Source: Aldrovandia affinis
Taxonomy: Eukaryota; Chordata; Actinopteri; Notacanthiformes; Halosauridae
Direction of reading: 5' to 3'
Length of the DNA stretch: 64,000 nucleotides
NCBI GenBank assembly: GCA_029706075.1
Contig: JAINUG010000110.1
Coordinates: forward strand, 1,087,213 to 1,151,212
In this document: piece after piece, positions 1-12,300 of the stretch
How positions within the stretch are numbered: the stretch's first letter is position 1
How the letters are laid out: each line of letters starts with the position of its first letter
Translations under genes and position numbers: made by a program
The notes under the pieces: model-generated
Database searches by the model: none
What the model saw: the letters and a program-made list of their open reading frames with translations, nothing else
What the model was told of the DNA's origin: nothing

Positions 1-230
1 TGTCCTTTAACTATCCCAATGTTTATTTTGCTACATGAGTGCAAGCATCTTTCGTGGATTTCAAAATCTGAACTTGTGTGCTGTCACATGGAAACTCTTT
101 CTCTATAGTTTCTTATTGAGAAAGACTACCTTTAATTACCAAAGGTTTGGAATCAGACATTGCATGTGTGGCTGTTCTCACTTGTTCACAGAGTAAATAC
201 ACAGCAAAGCTGTCCCTTTTTATCCTGTAG

Positions 231-353
231 GTCAGAGACAGCAGCCAAGAACCTTGTGGACGACTGTCATTCCTAAAAGAGTCCAAAACTACTAAAGGTC
301 TTCCACAGGCTGCCATCTGTAACCTGAACATCACACTGCCAGCTCACAAAAAG
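231..353 (+). CDS. ank3: ank3 exon: end of UPA domain
   Basis: The exon has 41 codons, reading [14 protein letters not shown] at its start and [11 protein letters not shown] at its end. The acceptor is the AG at 229-230 and the donor GTAAGTG begins at 354; both flanking phases are 0. The protein segment is the end of the UPA domain, which follows the two ZU5 domains in ankyrins. It is the first ank3 exon in the window. Confidence 0.93.
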
Positions 354-3300
354 GTAAGTGCCAATCTGAATAGTCCATTCTCGTGTCATATCATATCATC
401 TGCATATGTCAGGAAGTCAGAGTAGTAATTTCAGCGCAAAGGGTTAAACTTGGCTGAAGCTGCCCGATTGTGTCTTTTATCTGTTTCAAGCTTTTATAGG
501 TGTGTCCTTGCAGTTCCTTCCAAATCAGACTTGTTATGATTTGGGTCTTGTGCTTTGGCTGAAGGTGCACAGGCTTTTTTTGTTGCTTTGTGGTGGCATA
601 TTTTCTTGTTGTTCTTGTTGTTGTTGTTGTTTTCTGCAAAGGCTGGCCTTGTTTCCTTGCGGGCTTCGTGGTGGCTTTTCTGACCTGATACCGTGTGCTC
701 TCAATCGCCCCTTTTCACATCCTGGTGTTTTCTTTCCCCTGCTGTCCATTGTGTTATTCCCTGTTTCTGCAATGCATCTTTGGAACCAAAAGGATATGGA
801 ATCAGATCCAGACGAAGAGGTAATCTATACCCTCCATCGCAGCCTTGTGGTGTGCTGGTGCTGTCGTTGTTTTACACGGGAGGCAGTGTTCCGTGGTGCT
901 GCTCTTTGTGCGTTCAACACATTCAGACTTGTACATTAACATCCTCCTCCACTTTAGGGGTAAGCATCAAGATATAGCATAGTGCAATGATTACTTCATC
1001 AATCAATCTCTGCGTCTTGCCGTGGATATGTCTGTCTCTGGCATGGCTAACTGGCACATATTTTTTTCACAAATGAGCACTACATTCATTAGTTCCTAGG
1101 AAAACAAACGGTTTTCTTGAACAAATCTTAAATCAAAGTAGCAACTTTTTGCATAAACAGAAAATACAATGGATGCCAGATGACATTACTGGGTAATATG
1201 CTTTAAGTCAGCCAGTAAAGTTTTAGCTCAATTATTATGTGGTCCTAAGATTGCACACAAGGAAACCAGTTGATTTCAGTGAGTACATTCTTCACGCCAT
1301 GTGTATTGGAGATCACACAACCCCCCTTGCATCCTAAAAAAGTAGTTGCAAAAGGTTTAATTTCTTTAGGAGATTTTTTTAAGTATTATTACCTGTACTG
1401 TGAGTGGTTTATCAAAATACATATGTATAATGTCAAATATATCATAAAAAGTTCAAAATGTATCCTTATATTATAAGGAGTGAAGAGGATATACAGTACA
1501 TCCTTGTAAATTCTCCATAAAAAACTGTTCTTTCAGCTGTAACCATTAAACTGATCTATAAATACATCTTGTGTGTATTTCCCTGAAATCTTATTAGACA
1601 TACATATAAATTATGTTTTTCACAGATGTTAATCCTAGATGTCAACACATGCCATTACTGTAAAAAAGATGTGTTGCTCCCGCCCTTTTTGTAATTGCAT
1701 TGATACAGTGAAAGAGGATGGATCCACAAGCTTTACTGATTCAGCCTGGCGTTAAAGGAAACACCCACATGGCCATCTTAGTCATCGCCAGAGCTCACTT
1801 ACAGTCGTGCTTACAGAAGCGCAGAGCGTGGAGTCAACCCAAAATGGTGTAACACGGCCATTGATCTATTCCCAACACACACGCTGCAAATTACTTAGAT
1901 AACACATCGCATTAGCATAGCATGAGCCTGTGACTCTAAGGGATAGTGAGATCAACAATCCTAGTCAAGACTAGAGTAGTTAAAATAACAGTGGCATTTT
2001 TGTTGTTGTTGTTGCAGACTGAAAAACCAGAGCGACGTCATACCTTTGCATCTCTAGCCTTACGTAAGCGCTACAGCTATCTGACTGAGCCTGCCACGAG
2101 TGAGTGTGACATTTTCACTAACTTCTAACCATTCTTTTGCAAGTGATAATTGCTTGAAAGTAATTAAAGATTCATATGTAAGATACAGTATGATCTACAT
2201 TCATAAGATAAATATTATTAATATATATATATCTATATATACGTATGTGTGTGTTCTACATATTCCTACCATACATAACTTGTAAGTCCACATGCTTGTT
2301 TCTGACATGGTATACTTTGCATGAATTATTGAGACTTTTAAGTTGCTGTGTAGTGCTTGCCCACTTTGTGAAATATTATTTCCTTTTTAAAATATATATT
2401 TCTGTTACATTTTTGAGCAAGACAATCTAAATTGCAACATCCATATATTATTATTTTTACTTTGATTTAACTAATTTAATAATACACATTTAAAGTCAAA
2501 GTAAAATTCCTCCTTTAATTTGCATTCACCCTTGGTTTTTGAAAATACATTTTCTTGCTCTTATTGGCTTTGTGATTGTGCAACGTTTTGTTTTGTTTTT
2601 AACGGGAATGCATGGAAGGTCACAAGTTGACTTTCTTCCAGTTTGCACTTCAAATGCCTGTCACCAAAGGGTACTCAATCTTGCATGTCATGCATAGATA
2701 TTATGGACTTAAAACCTAGTCTTTGAACATGTGTTTTGCCATAATATATTTTGCTTTAATACAGGAATAAAGAGGCTTTTTGTAGTCTTTACTTCTGTTT
2801 TGTCGGAACTATAAAATTGAAATAAGAACATTGAAATGGACATTCAGACCAAACAGATAAAAGGCACGCTAGCAAAAAGAGATAGCAAGGGACAGTGTAA
2901 TGCAGCACATCTAAAGTCAAAAGAGTCAAGCTTTTTGTGTTATTCTGGGTTTCGAGTGTTTGTCTTGCCATTTTATATTTTGTTTGCCATTGTCTAAAAC
3001 GTTGTGTTGCTCTTTGCGCTGTACTGGGCTTTTTTTTCCTTTTTCGTTGTGCATTTTACATTGGACCATGGATCACAAAGGACCATCTTTATTTTTGGCT
3101 TCATTTTAATCATCCTTTTCCATTTCAAACACTCATGAATGTATTGTTCTTCCTCCTTTGATAATACAAGACTCACTGACCAATTCTTTCCTCTGGTCTC
3201 TCCGTTTTTCAACCATTTTTGTTGATTTTATGTTAAATTTTGATTTACCCATTTAAGAAACAGTTGAACGAAGTACAACAAGAACACTGCCTGCTGGTTA

Positions 3301-6300
3301 CGTTCACAAACCTGTCTTTTCAACAAGATCTTACCAGGCGTGGTCGACGGCTCCTATTACCGTCCCTGGTCAAGCAAAATCTGGACTGGGTTCCCTCTCC
3401 AGCTCATCTTCCAACACGCCATCTGCTTCGCCACTAAAGTCAGTGTGGTCGATTTCCTCCACCTCTCCAATCAAGTCCACCCTCGGAGCATCAACCGCAT
3501 CTTCAGTCAAATCAGTTAGCGACATAGCTTCTCCCATCCGGTCATTTAGAAGTATTTCTTCTCCAATAAAGACTGTAGCTCAACAACCCCAATATCCTAT
3601 TCAGGTCTCCTCTTCACTGCTATCTTCACCAGGCAAAACTGGACCAGACCCTGTGTCTGTGAAAGGACTGGCTGCATCACTGTCCTCAAGGACTTCCAAC
3701 ATTACGACTACAGGGTCTGTGCTGGAAAGGTCTTCAATTACCATGACCCCTCCTGCATCTCCAAAGTCAACTTTAAACATGTACAGCTCCAGTTTGCCAT
3801 TCAAGTCAGTCATAGCTTCTGCAGCATCTTCGCCGGCAAAATCTGTGTCTGGTCTGTCTTCAATGAAAATCACTGCAGATGCTGCTGGGACATCCAAGGG
3901 AATGTTGGGTTCTTCCCTGTCTTCACCAGCTAAATGCACAGTCACTTCCACGGAGACAGCTCTGCTCAATGGAACTGTTTCACCAATTAAATACCCCTCA
4001 TCTTCATCAGGCTTTGGAGGCACCTGCAGCTTACAAGAAAGGATACAAGCAACCACCCATGCAGCCACAACGAGTGTGAACGCAGCCTTTGACGAAGCAG
4101 AAAAAACATTGAATTCCTGCTCTGCCTCGGGCTATGGCACACTCAAGTCCATGTCCTCTGCGTCCTCATGTTACCAGTCCATGAGATCTCCTGCTGGAAG
4201 TTCCATGTATGGCTCAGTGAGGTCTTCTGCATCGTCCACCACATCTGTGACATCCAGTTCGATAACCGTCCCTGTGTATTCTCTTGTAAATGTTTTGCCA
4301 GAGGCCCAGTTAAAAAAACATGCTGAAGTAACCACTGCCAAAAGACCAGCATCCCAACAGTCCCCCCAGAGGACCACAGCACCCACAGAGGCCCGCACAC
4401 AGGCTGAGTCCTCCTTCTCTAGGACCCTGTCACCAATCAAAACATCCTTGTTCATTTCCCCAGCTGCCCTCAAAGCGACTGCTTCTTCCTCATTATCATC
4501 CAGCCAGGAGATACTGAAAGATGTGGCAGAAATGAAAGAGGACTTGATAAGGATGACTGCCATCCTGCAGACTGACACCAGTTCAGCAGCTAAAGGCTTC
4601 CAGTCAGACCCTCCAAAAGAATCTAAAATTGAGGATGAGGAGCCCTTCAGCATAGTTGAGAAAGTGAAAGAGGATCTCGTTAAAGTCAGCGAAATCCTAA
4701 CAAAGGATGCACTGAGCGAAAACAAAACCAAACCCATCAAAGACAAGACACCTGAGGAAGACTGGGAAGAGTTCTCAAAAGATGAGATAAAGGAGGCACA
4801 GCAAAGTGCCAGGAGTTGTCCCCCCAGTTATGACATAGAAACCATCCCTGTGAGAACCCAGTCAATATCTGAGAAAGATTTCAGTCTAGCTAAGGTAGCT
4901 GACTACTTGAGTAGTGACATGGGTGCTAGCTCCCTGTCAAAAATGTCAGAAATGAAACACAGATATGATGAGGGGGGAAAAGATGGGGAGGAAAAGCAGA
5001 AACGTGTTCTCAAACCTGCCATGGCATTGCAAGAGCACAAGCTTAAAATGCCACCCTCTAGCATGCGCTCCTCTGCTTCAGAAAAAGAACTGTGCAAACT
5101 TGTTGATTCTGTCTTTGGACCCGATGCCATATTAGAGTCCCCAGAGGACTTTTCACATGACCAGGATAAGAGTCCTCTCTCTGACAGTGGCTTTGAAACA
5201 AGAAGCGAAAAGACCCCCTCAGCCCCTCAGAGTGCAGAGAGCACAGGGCCTAAACCCCTCTTTCACGATGTGCCCATTCCCCCTGTTATCACAGAGACAC
5301 GCACAGAGGTTGTTCATGTCATCAGAAGTTACGAGCCCCCCGAAGAGTCCCCGGAACTCATAATAGAAGAGGCAGGGGCGATGACGTCGCCTGCATGCAT
5401 CGAACCTGAACCGAAAGCCAGATCTATCAAAGACAAAGTAAAGGCATTTCAGATGAAAGTGAACACAGAGGAGGATTCTGTTGTGAGCAAAGGCTTACGC
5501 GTCAAAGAGGAAACCCACATCACCACCACCACTCGAATGGTGTACCACAAGCCCACTAGTAAAGATACCTCTGAGAGGATTGAGGAAACGATGTCAGTTC
5601 GAGACATAATGAAGGCTTTCCAGTCTGGTCGGGATCCCTCCAAAGAACTGGCAGGCTTATTTGAGCACAAAGCTGGTGAGTCTCACAAAGGAAACGAGAT
5701 ATCACCAAGGTTTCTTGACAAAGACATTAAAGCAAAACCAAAAGTCGAGAGAATAATAGAGGTTCACATTGAAAAAGGCAATAAGACTGAACCTACTGAG
5801 TTCATCATCCGGGAAACAAAAAAGCACCCGGATAAAGAGATGTACTTCTATAAGGGGGATCGATCGATAAAGGAACTACCAGACAAATTGTATGCTGATG
5901 ATGAAGCACAACAGGAGGAGGAGGAGCTTACTGCTGAGGAATCACTTCCCTCATACTTAGAATCATCAAGAGTGAATACACCTGTCTCTCAAGAAGAAGA
6001 CAGTCGTCCAAGTTCAGCACAGCTTATTGCTGATGACTCATACAAAACTTTGAAGCTGCTAAGTCAGCATTCTGTTGAATACCATGATGATGAGTTGTCA
6101 GAACTGAGAGGAGAGTCATATAGATTTGCAGAGAAAATGCTTCTTTCTGAGAAATTAGACATTTCTCACTCTGACACAGAGGAATCTGTGACTGACCAAC
6201 CTCATGCTCGGAGCTCAGAAATGCATGGTGCCGATAGTCAGTATGGTGAGAAAATGTCCGGCGGGCCCCGGAAGGAATTCATTTTGAAATCGTCAAAGGA

Positions 6301-9300
6301 TGCTTCAGACAAAGCAGGTAAATTTGCTCACAAGGATGAGCACTTTGACAAATTGACTGTCTTGCATTATACAGCAGAACCTGGTAGCCCAAACCATGCT
6401 GTGTGGATGCGTTTTACTGAAGACAGACTTGACAGGAACAGAGAAAAACTCATATATGAAGACAGGGTAGATCGAACGGTGAAGGAGGCAGAGGAAAAAC
6501 TGAGTGAGGTTTCTCAGTTTTTTCGTGACAAAACAGAGAAACTAAATGATGAGCTCCAGTCTCCAGAGAAAAAACCACAGAAGAGAGACCCCAGGGAAAC
6601 CCGTTCTGGACCGAGTTCGACCTGTAGTAGTCCTGAGAAAACGCAGCACAAGAGTGGAGCAAGTGGTGAGGAGTGGGGTAAGGGCAGGCTAAAAGAACCG
6701 TCTGTAGGGAAATTGTTCGGCAGCTCCAATGAAAGAAAATGTGCTAGTTTGCCAAACAGTCCTGAAAGGCGCGTCGTTTCCCACTTTAATGATGACAAAA
6801 CAAAACAAAGAGATGGTACGGCACAGAATATAGCCGGCAAAGCCTCCCAAACTGTCCAGTCATCCACAGTAAGCTCTGTAAGACTTAAATTTGAGTCAGA
6901 AGCTCAAAAGCAGGACAAGGGTCCTCAGTGGGGACCAGCAAAACCCCCAGTGAAAAAACTGCAGGAAAGTAAGCTTCCTGTGTATCAGCTTTTTACTGGA
7001 GCAAAGACTCCGACATCAGCAGATAACACAGATGAGGCAGGGGGTCCAAAGAAAGGTCCAGATAGTGACAAAAACAAAGTATCTCCCATGCAAAGCCCTG
7101 AGATCAGTAGGTCACGAGTGCCCGTCATTGCTCCAAAACAATCAAGTGACAAACTATCAAACCAAGGCTTAACAGAAACCACACCTTCTAAACACTTACA
7201 GGCTGAAAATGGCAAGGAACTAGACACAGACAAAGAAAAAACAAACTACAGGACTTGGGAGAGTCATGGAAATGGAAACAATAAAACGCAAAAGGAAAAA
7301 TTAAGCCATACCCTTGTTCGTGGTGCCATAAAAGAAGACAGTGGTTGTGATATGCAAAATAGAGCCCCTGACCAAGAAAAAAATCTTCTTTTGAAAAATG
7401 AAACACCTGTGAGGGAGGCTACACCAGCTTCTAAAAAATACATCTACACTGAGCTTGTGCCGCGGGACAATGTAGACCGCAATGATGCAAACGGCAAGAC
7501 TCAAAAAAAAAAGGCAGAATCCCAGATTCCTGTCCGGATGCCATATAGTCCCACAGACAGTGATCAGTCCAAGAAAGCAAAGCCAGACACTTTAGTTAAG
7601 CCCTCTGAAAGGAGTGTGTCACAAATACCTACCTTAGCTAGAAACAGATCTCAAAGTAGCTCAGAAACAAGTACATATAGGGATGAGCTTTCAGGAAACA
7701 AATATCCAGAATCTTTAGAGTGTAGCTCTAATGACATTAGTGATCCTAGTCCGATAGAATATATTGAGAAAGAGGCCCCTATAGTCACTGCAGAAAGGTT
7801 CAAAGGTATGAAAACTTTACCTGTTTATGTCAGTATTCAAGTAGGAAAGCAGGGTGAGAAAGAAAATTCAGCTGGCCAGCAGGGGACTTACAAAAAGATT
7901 GTCAGTCAGGAGGGTCGCACCGTGCAAGAAAATCGGGGAGCGTTTTACACGGTTAAACAAAAACCTTCATCCCCGCAAGGTAGCCCAGAAGATGACACGC
8001 TAGAGCAGGTATCTTTTATAGACAGCTCGGGTAAAAGTCCATTGACCCCTGAGACCCCTAGTTCTGAGGAAGTTAGCTATGACCTCACTTCCAGGACCCC
8101 TGATTCGTTCATTGGTTTTATGCCAAGCCAACCTAGCCCAATCCCCGAGGTTTCTGAGGAATCTGAAGAAGAGGAGCAAGGCAAAGCTTTCTCCTTCAAA
8201 GAATCTCCACCGGAAAAGCCAAAGCCTTCTGCGACAGAGTCCACAAAGGGAAACCAGGAGGTGGGAAGTCGAACAAAAGAGAAAAGAGTCGCTTACATTG
8301 AGTTTCCCCCACCCCCTCCTTTGGACTCTGAACAATCAGACCCCGAAAAAAAGAGTTCCTGTCCTTCCTCAGAGGCTGAGACAGAAATGATGGAGGTCAA
8401 CCTCCAAGAGGAGCATGACAAGCACCTTCTTGCCGAACCTATCATCAGAGTCCAACCCCCATCTCCTGTGCCCCCTGGGGCGGATGACAGCGACTCCACA
8501 GAGGAGGAATCTGTCTTTCAACCCATTCCTTTCAAGAAGTATACCTTCACGTTGACAGAGGAGGAAGAGGAGAAGGCTTCTAAATCCAGAAAACATGAAA
8601 ATAATGGAAATGACCAGGAATCTAGCTCCAATGGTGTTGGAAAAGCAGACGATTTTGATCTTGAGCAAAATGGGAACGATCAGTCAATAACAGACTGCTC
8701 AATTGCAACAACTGCAGAGTTTTCTCATGACACAGATGCTACAGAAATTGATTCCCTTGATGGATATGACCTTCAAGATGAGGACGATGGCTTATGTGAG
8801 CAGGATATAAAACCGTTAAACTTCTCCAATGATAACAGAAAAGATATGTGGGCCACAGAGAGTATTCTGAAACCATGCGATCGTTCATTTAGCCAGACTA
8901 AGCTTGAGGTCATCGAGGAAGAGGAGAGGGGGGCGATGGAAGAAGGGAGTAAAGTAAAAACCAAAAATGACTCGTCTGACCAAAGTGCAATGGATGGAAA
9001 AAATGGAGCAAATGTCTGCACCACTGATGGAAGACACCCTGACAGAGAAGGATTATCGGAAACCTATTTTAGTTACAAATTAGAGGAGGAGTTTAATTCC
9101 CCTTTTAAAACTGTTGCAACTAAAGGTTTGGACTTTGACCCTTGGTCCAACAAAGGAGGAGATGATGACATATTTGATGCTAGGATAAAAGGACGATGAG
9201 CCCAAGCCTTTTGGATTAGCTGTAGACGACAGGTCACAAGCAACTACACCAGACACAACCCCTGCCAGAACACCAACCGATGAAAGCACGCCAACTAGCG

Positions 9301-12300
9301 AGCCTAATCCTTTCCCTTTTCATGAAGGGAAGATGTTTGAGATGACTCGCAGTGGTGCGATTGACATGAGCAAGCGGGATTTTGTTGAAGAAAGACTTCA
9401 GTTTTTTCAGATTGGTGAGCATACCTCAGAAGGGAAGTCAGGGGACAAAGGGGAAGGGGTCAAAAAGCAAGATGTAGTTATCTCACAACCTCAAACAGTG
9501 GAGAAAGCAGTAGGGATTAAAGTCGAGGCCCCATCAGATGTTACAGTCATGTGCAATCTAACTCAGATCAGCAGTGACTGTACAGAGGTGTCACCCGATG
9601 ACAACATTGAGGAGACATCCTCATGCACAATAATAGCCTCTAAAATTGATCCTAAATTACGTATCCCCATTAAAATGGGAATTGCAGCCTCCATTACTGT
9701 AAAAAAAGAGACTGGCTCCATGGAATCAACAGATTCTAAAACTGAGACACTAGACAGTCAATCTCCAGAGCACATATACCCAGCAGTACAGGCAGAAAAT
9801 CAGCCTTGCAGAAGCTCAGACTCCCCAAAGCCACCAGAAAGGAGGGGCTTGCCAACAGAGAACTGCAATAACAACAATAACCTTGAATCCACTAACATCC
9901 AAGCCAATTATTTTCAATGTGGCAGTGTAGTGTTTAGTTTGCAGTCGTCATCAGAGCCTACACTTCAGCAAGTCAGAAGGGTAGATGCTTCAACCTGTAG
10001 GGACTCAGAGAAAGTGGTGGAAAGCAGTGTGTCATGTGAAAAAGTAAAGACAGACGGAACCAGGAAAACAGAGGCAAGGCAGCCTAAGTCGAGGCTGCCA
10101 ATTAAAGCACGGGCACCAGCACGATGTATACAGGTTCCCACTGCAGGAAAGGAGAAGTCCAAACATGTAGTTAAACCACAGTCCAAAAAAAGAGTAGACC
10201 GCTCTGCAAGCGTGGAACCTAAATCTAGAATACCAATAAAAGAAGTGAAGAGGGGTAAAGTTGTGCCCCCAGTGCCAGCGCAGGGTACGACCCAGTTGGG
10301 AAAGACAGAGCATAAAAGGACAAGACAGGTGCCATCCCGATTACCAGTCAAAGACAGGTCATGCTCAAATTCTGAGAGCTGCTCAGCGGGTAGGAAGGGC
10401 AGGGAGACCCCGGGTGAGGCTCGCAAGCGCTCCATCGAGTGCTTTAAGGGCGTTAGTGGTGAGACGCTAAAACCTGCGGGCCGTCTCTCTGATGAAGAGA
10501 AAAAGACGCGGTCAGAATTATCTGATGATGAAGACAGCACATCAAGGAACGCCTCATTGTCAGAAGCCTCTCAACCATCCTTAACATCAAGGTCTGCTAG
10601 AGTTGTGAAAACTGAGGCAGCGCCCGTAAGAAAAAAGGTTGCACAGGCCGGCAGTGAGAGAAGGAGGAGTAGGCGGACGGTTGGGAATGAAGGCAGTCAG
10701 GTTGCGGGGCCCCACGTGGCTCCCATCGGGGAGATCAAGCCTAGTTTGTAAAACTTTCAACTTGTTGATCTTAGTGCATGAGCCGTTGTGATTTGCCTGT
10801 GGCGTGACTTAACTGTAGCTGTCATTCTGTCATTCTGTCATTTCTGTGTACTGTCCTACCAAGATTCAGATCCTTTCAAGTGGTCAGTTACTGCAGCATG
10901 CTAGAGTGACTGGTGCACTGGGCAGCCGACAGGTCCCCTGTGGTGGGATGCTGAGTCTGTGTCTGTGCAGCTAGCAATAGTGCAGCTTACACACAGACAC
11001 GCAGCTTTAGTAAAGTGTAAAGGTTGTCAGCATGTGTACTCTCATCTTACACTGTAGAACCACTTTAGTCGTTCACACACAAAAGTTCAGTAGTTAAAAA
11101 CTTTTGAATCCTGTTGTTTTTTGTTTTGTTTTTATTTTGTTTTTTATTGTATCTTTCTTGTGAGCCTCAATGCCTGTGTAGATTCATAGGATACATAATC
11201 ACAAATCTAACGTGAGCACCAGTGATTGTTAACAAACTTTAGTGTGAATAAAGTTCCTGTTATCCCTTTTCTTGCCATTGTAAATGTTACCTACTTTGTA
11301 TTCCCATATTTTTCTTATTGTTATTTGTGCTGTGAGTTCTGTAATCTGGCTGTTTAAAAAAATTATTGCCAGCCACAATTACATGCTCTGCTAAACTAAA
11401 CTAATCCCATTTTAGTCTGTTTCATACCTAGGGTCTCATGTATTTTGAGAAAATTGGTATTTTGGCCAGAAAAGGGTGCAGTCTCTTCATCATCCACTCT
11501 TTAAATTACAAAAATAGATTTTAATGTGCTTTTTTTTACATACTCAGGCCCACAGAGTCCCTGTGAGAGAACTGACCTACGAATGGCTATAGTTGCAGAT
11601 CATCTGGGCCTGAGCTGGACTGGTAAGAAATATCCCCACCTAGAGGACACCTGCAGGAACTACTCCTGCAGTGGCAGCATGCCAGTTTATTTTTGATGTT
11701 CATAGAATTGATTGTGCACTCATGAGTGAGGTCGTAGTACCAATCGTACCTTTGTTCTTTCTATGAATATTTTTTCTCTGAATGTATCCGTGGTAGTATT
11801 TGCAGATTGTTATGTTTTGTGTTGCGTCTGGTGCTCCCTTATATGTGTGCATTGTCTGGTGAGGGAGTGTCATCTGCAGTCTGAAGACTCGGCTGCACTG
11901 CAGCACTCTCCACATGTGTCTGGACGAGGCTGCTAATCCATTTTTAATGTGTTGCAGAGCTGGCCCGGGAAATGGATTTCTCTGTCGATGAAATAAACCA
12001 CATTCGAGTGGATAACCCCAACTCATTGACAGCACAGAGTTTCATGCTATTAAAGAAATGGGTTAACAGAGATGGTAAAAACGCCACAAGTAAGTATCAC
12101 GTTTTTCCTCTCGATGACGATTTCATCCTTGCTGGAGGAGAAATGAGATGTGTGAAGTGCATATTACATTTCCATTAGGGGAGAGGCATTTGACGTGCCC
12201 ATTATGTTCTTTAAATCTCCGAAGACTCAAATTCACACAGAATAAAAACATCAGGTCTTTGTAATTGGTACGGGTATTATTAGTCACTAGAGAGAGAATA

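Larger units (their letters stand above)
354..3263 (+). other. ank3 introns between the short 5' exons
   Basis: Outside the exons at 793-819 and 2018-2099 I see only intronic sequence. A (TTG)n run lies at 615-632, a (GTT)n run abuts the acceptor near 2000-2014, and an AT-rich TA repeat lies near 2218-2240. The open frames here, including the Cys-rich one at 502-939, show no family resemblance. Confidence 0.7.

Noticed and set aside
502..939. Cys/Phe-rich open frame
   Set aside because: It spans an ank3 intron and the micro-exon in a different frame, and owes its length to (TTG)n sequence.
3601..9024. Many antisense open frames opposite the giant exon
   Set aside because: They mirror the biased codon composition of the plus-strand ank3 exon and show no independent homology.
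9185..9199. Programmed ribosomal frameshift in ank3
   Set aside because: No slippery heptamer plus structure is evident, and a one-base homopolymer indel explains the break more simply.
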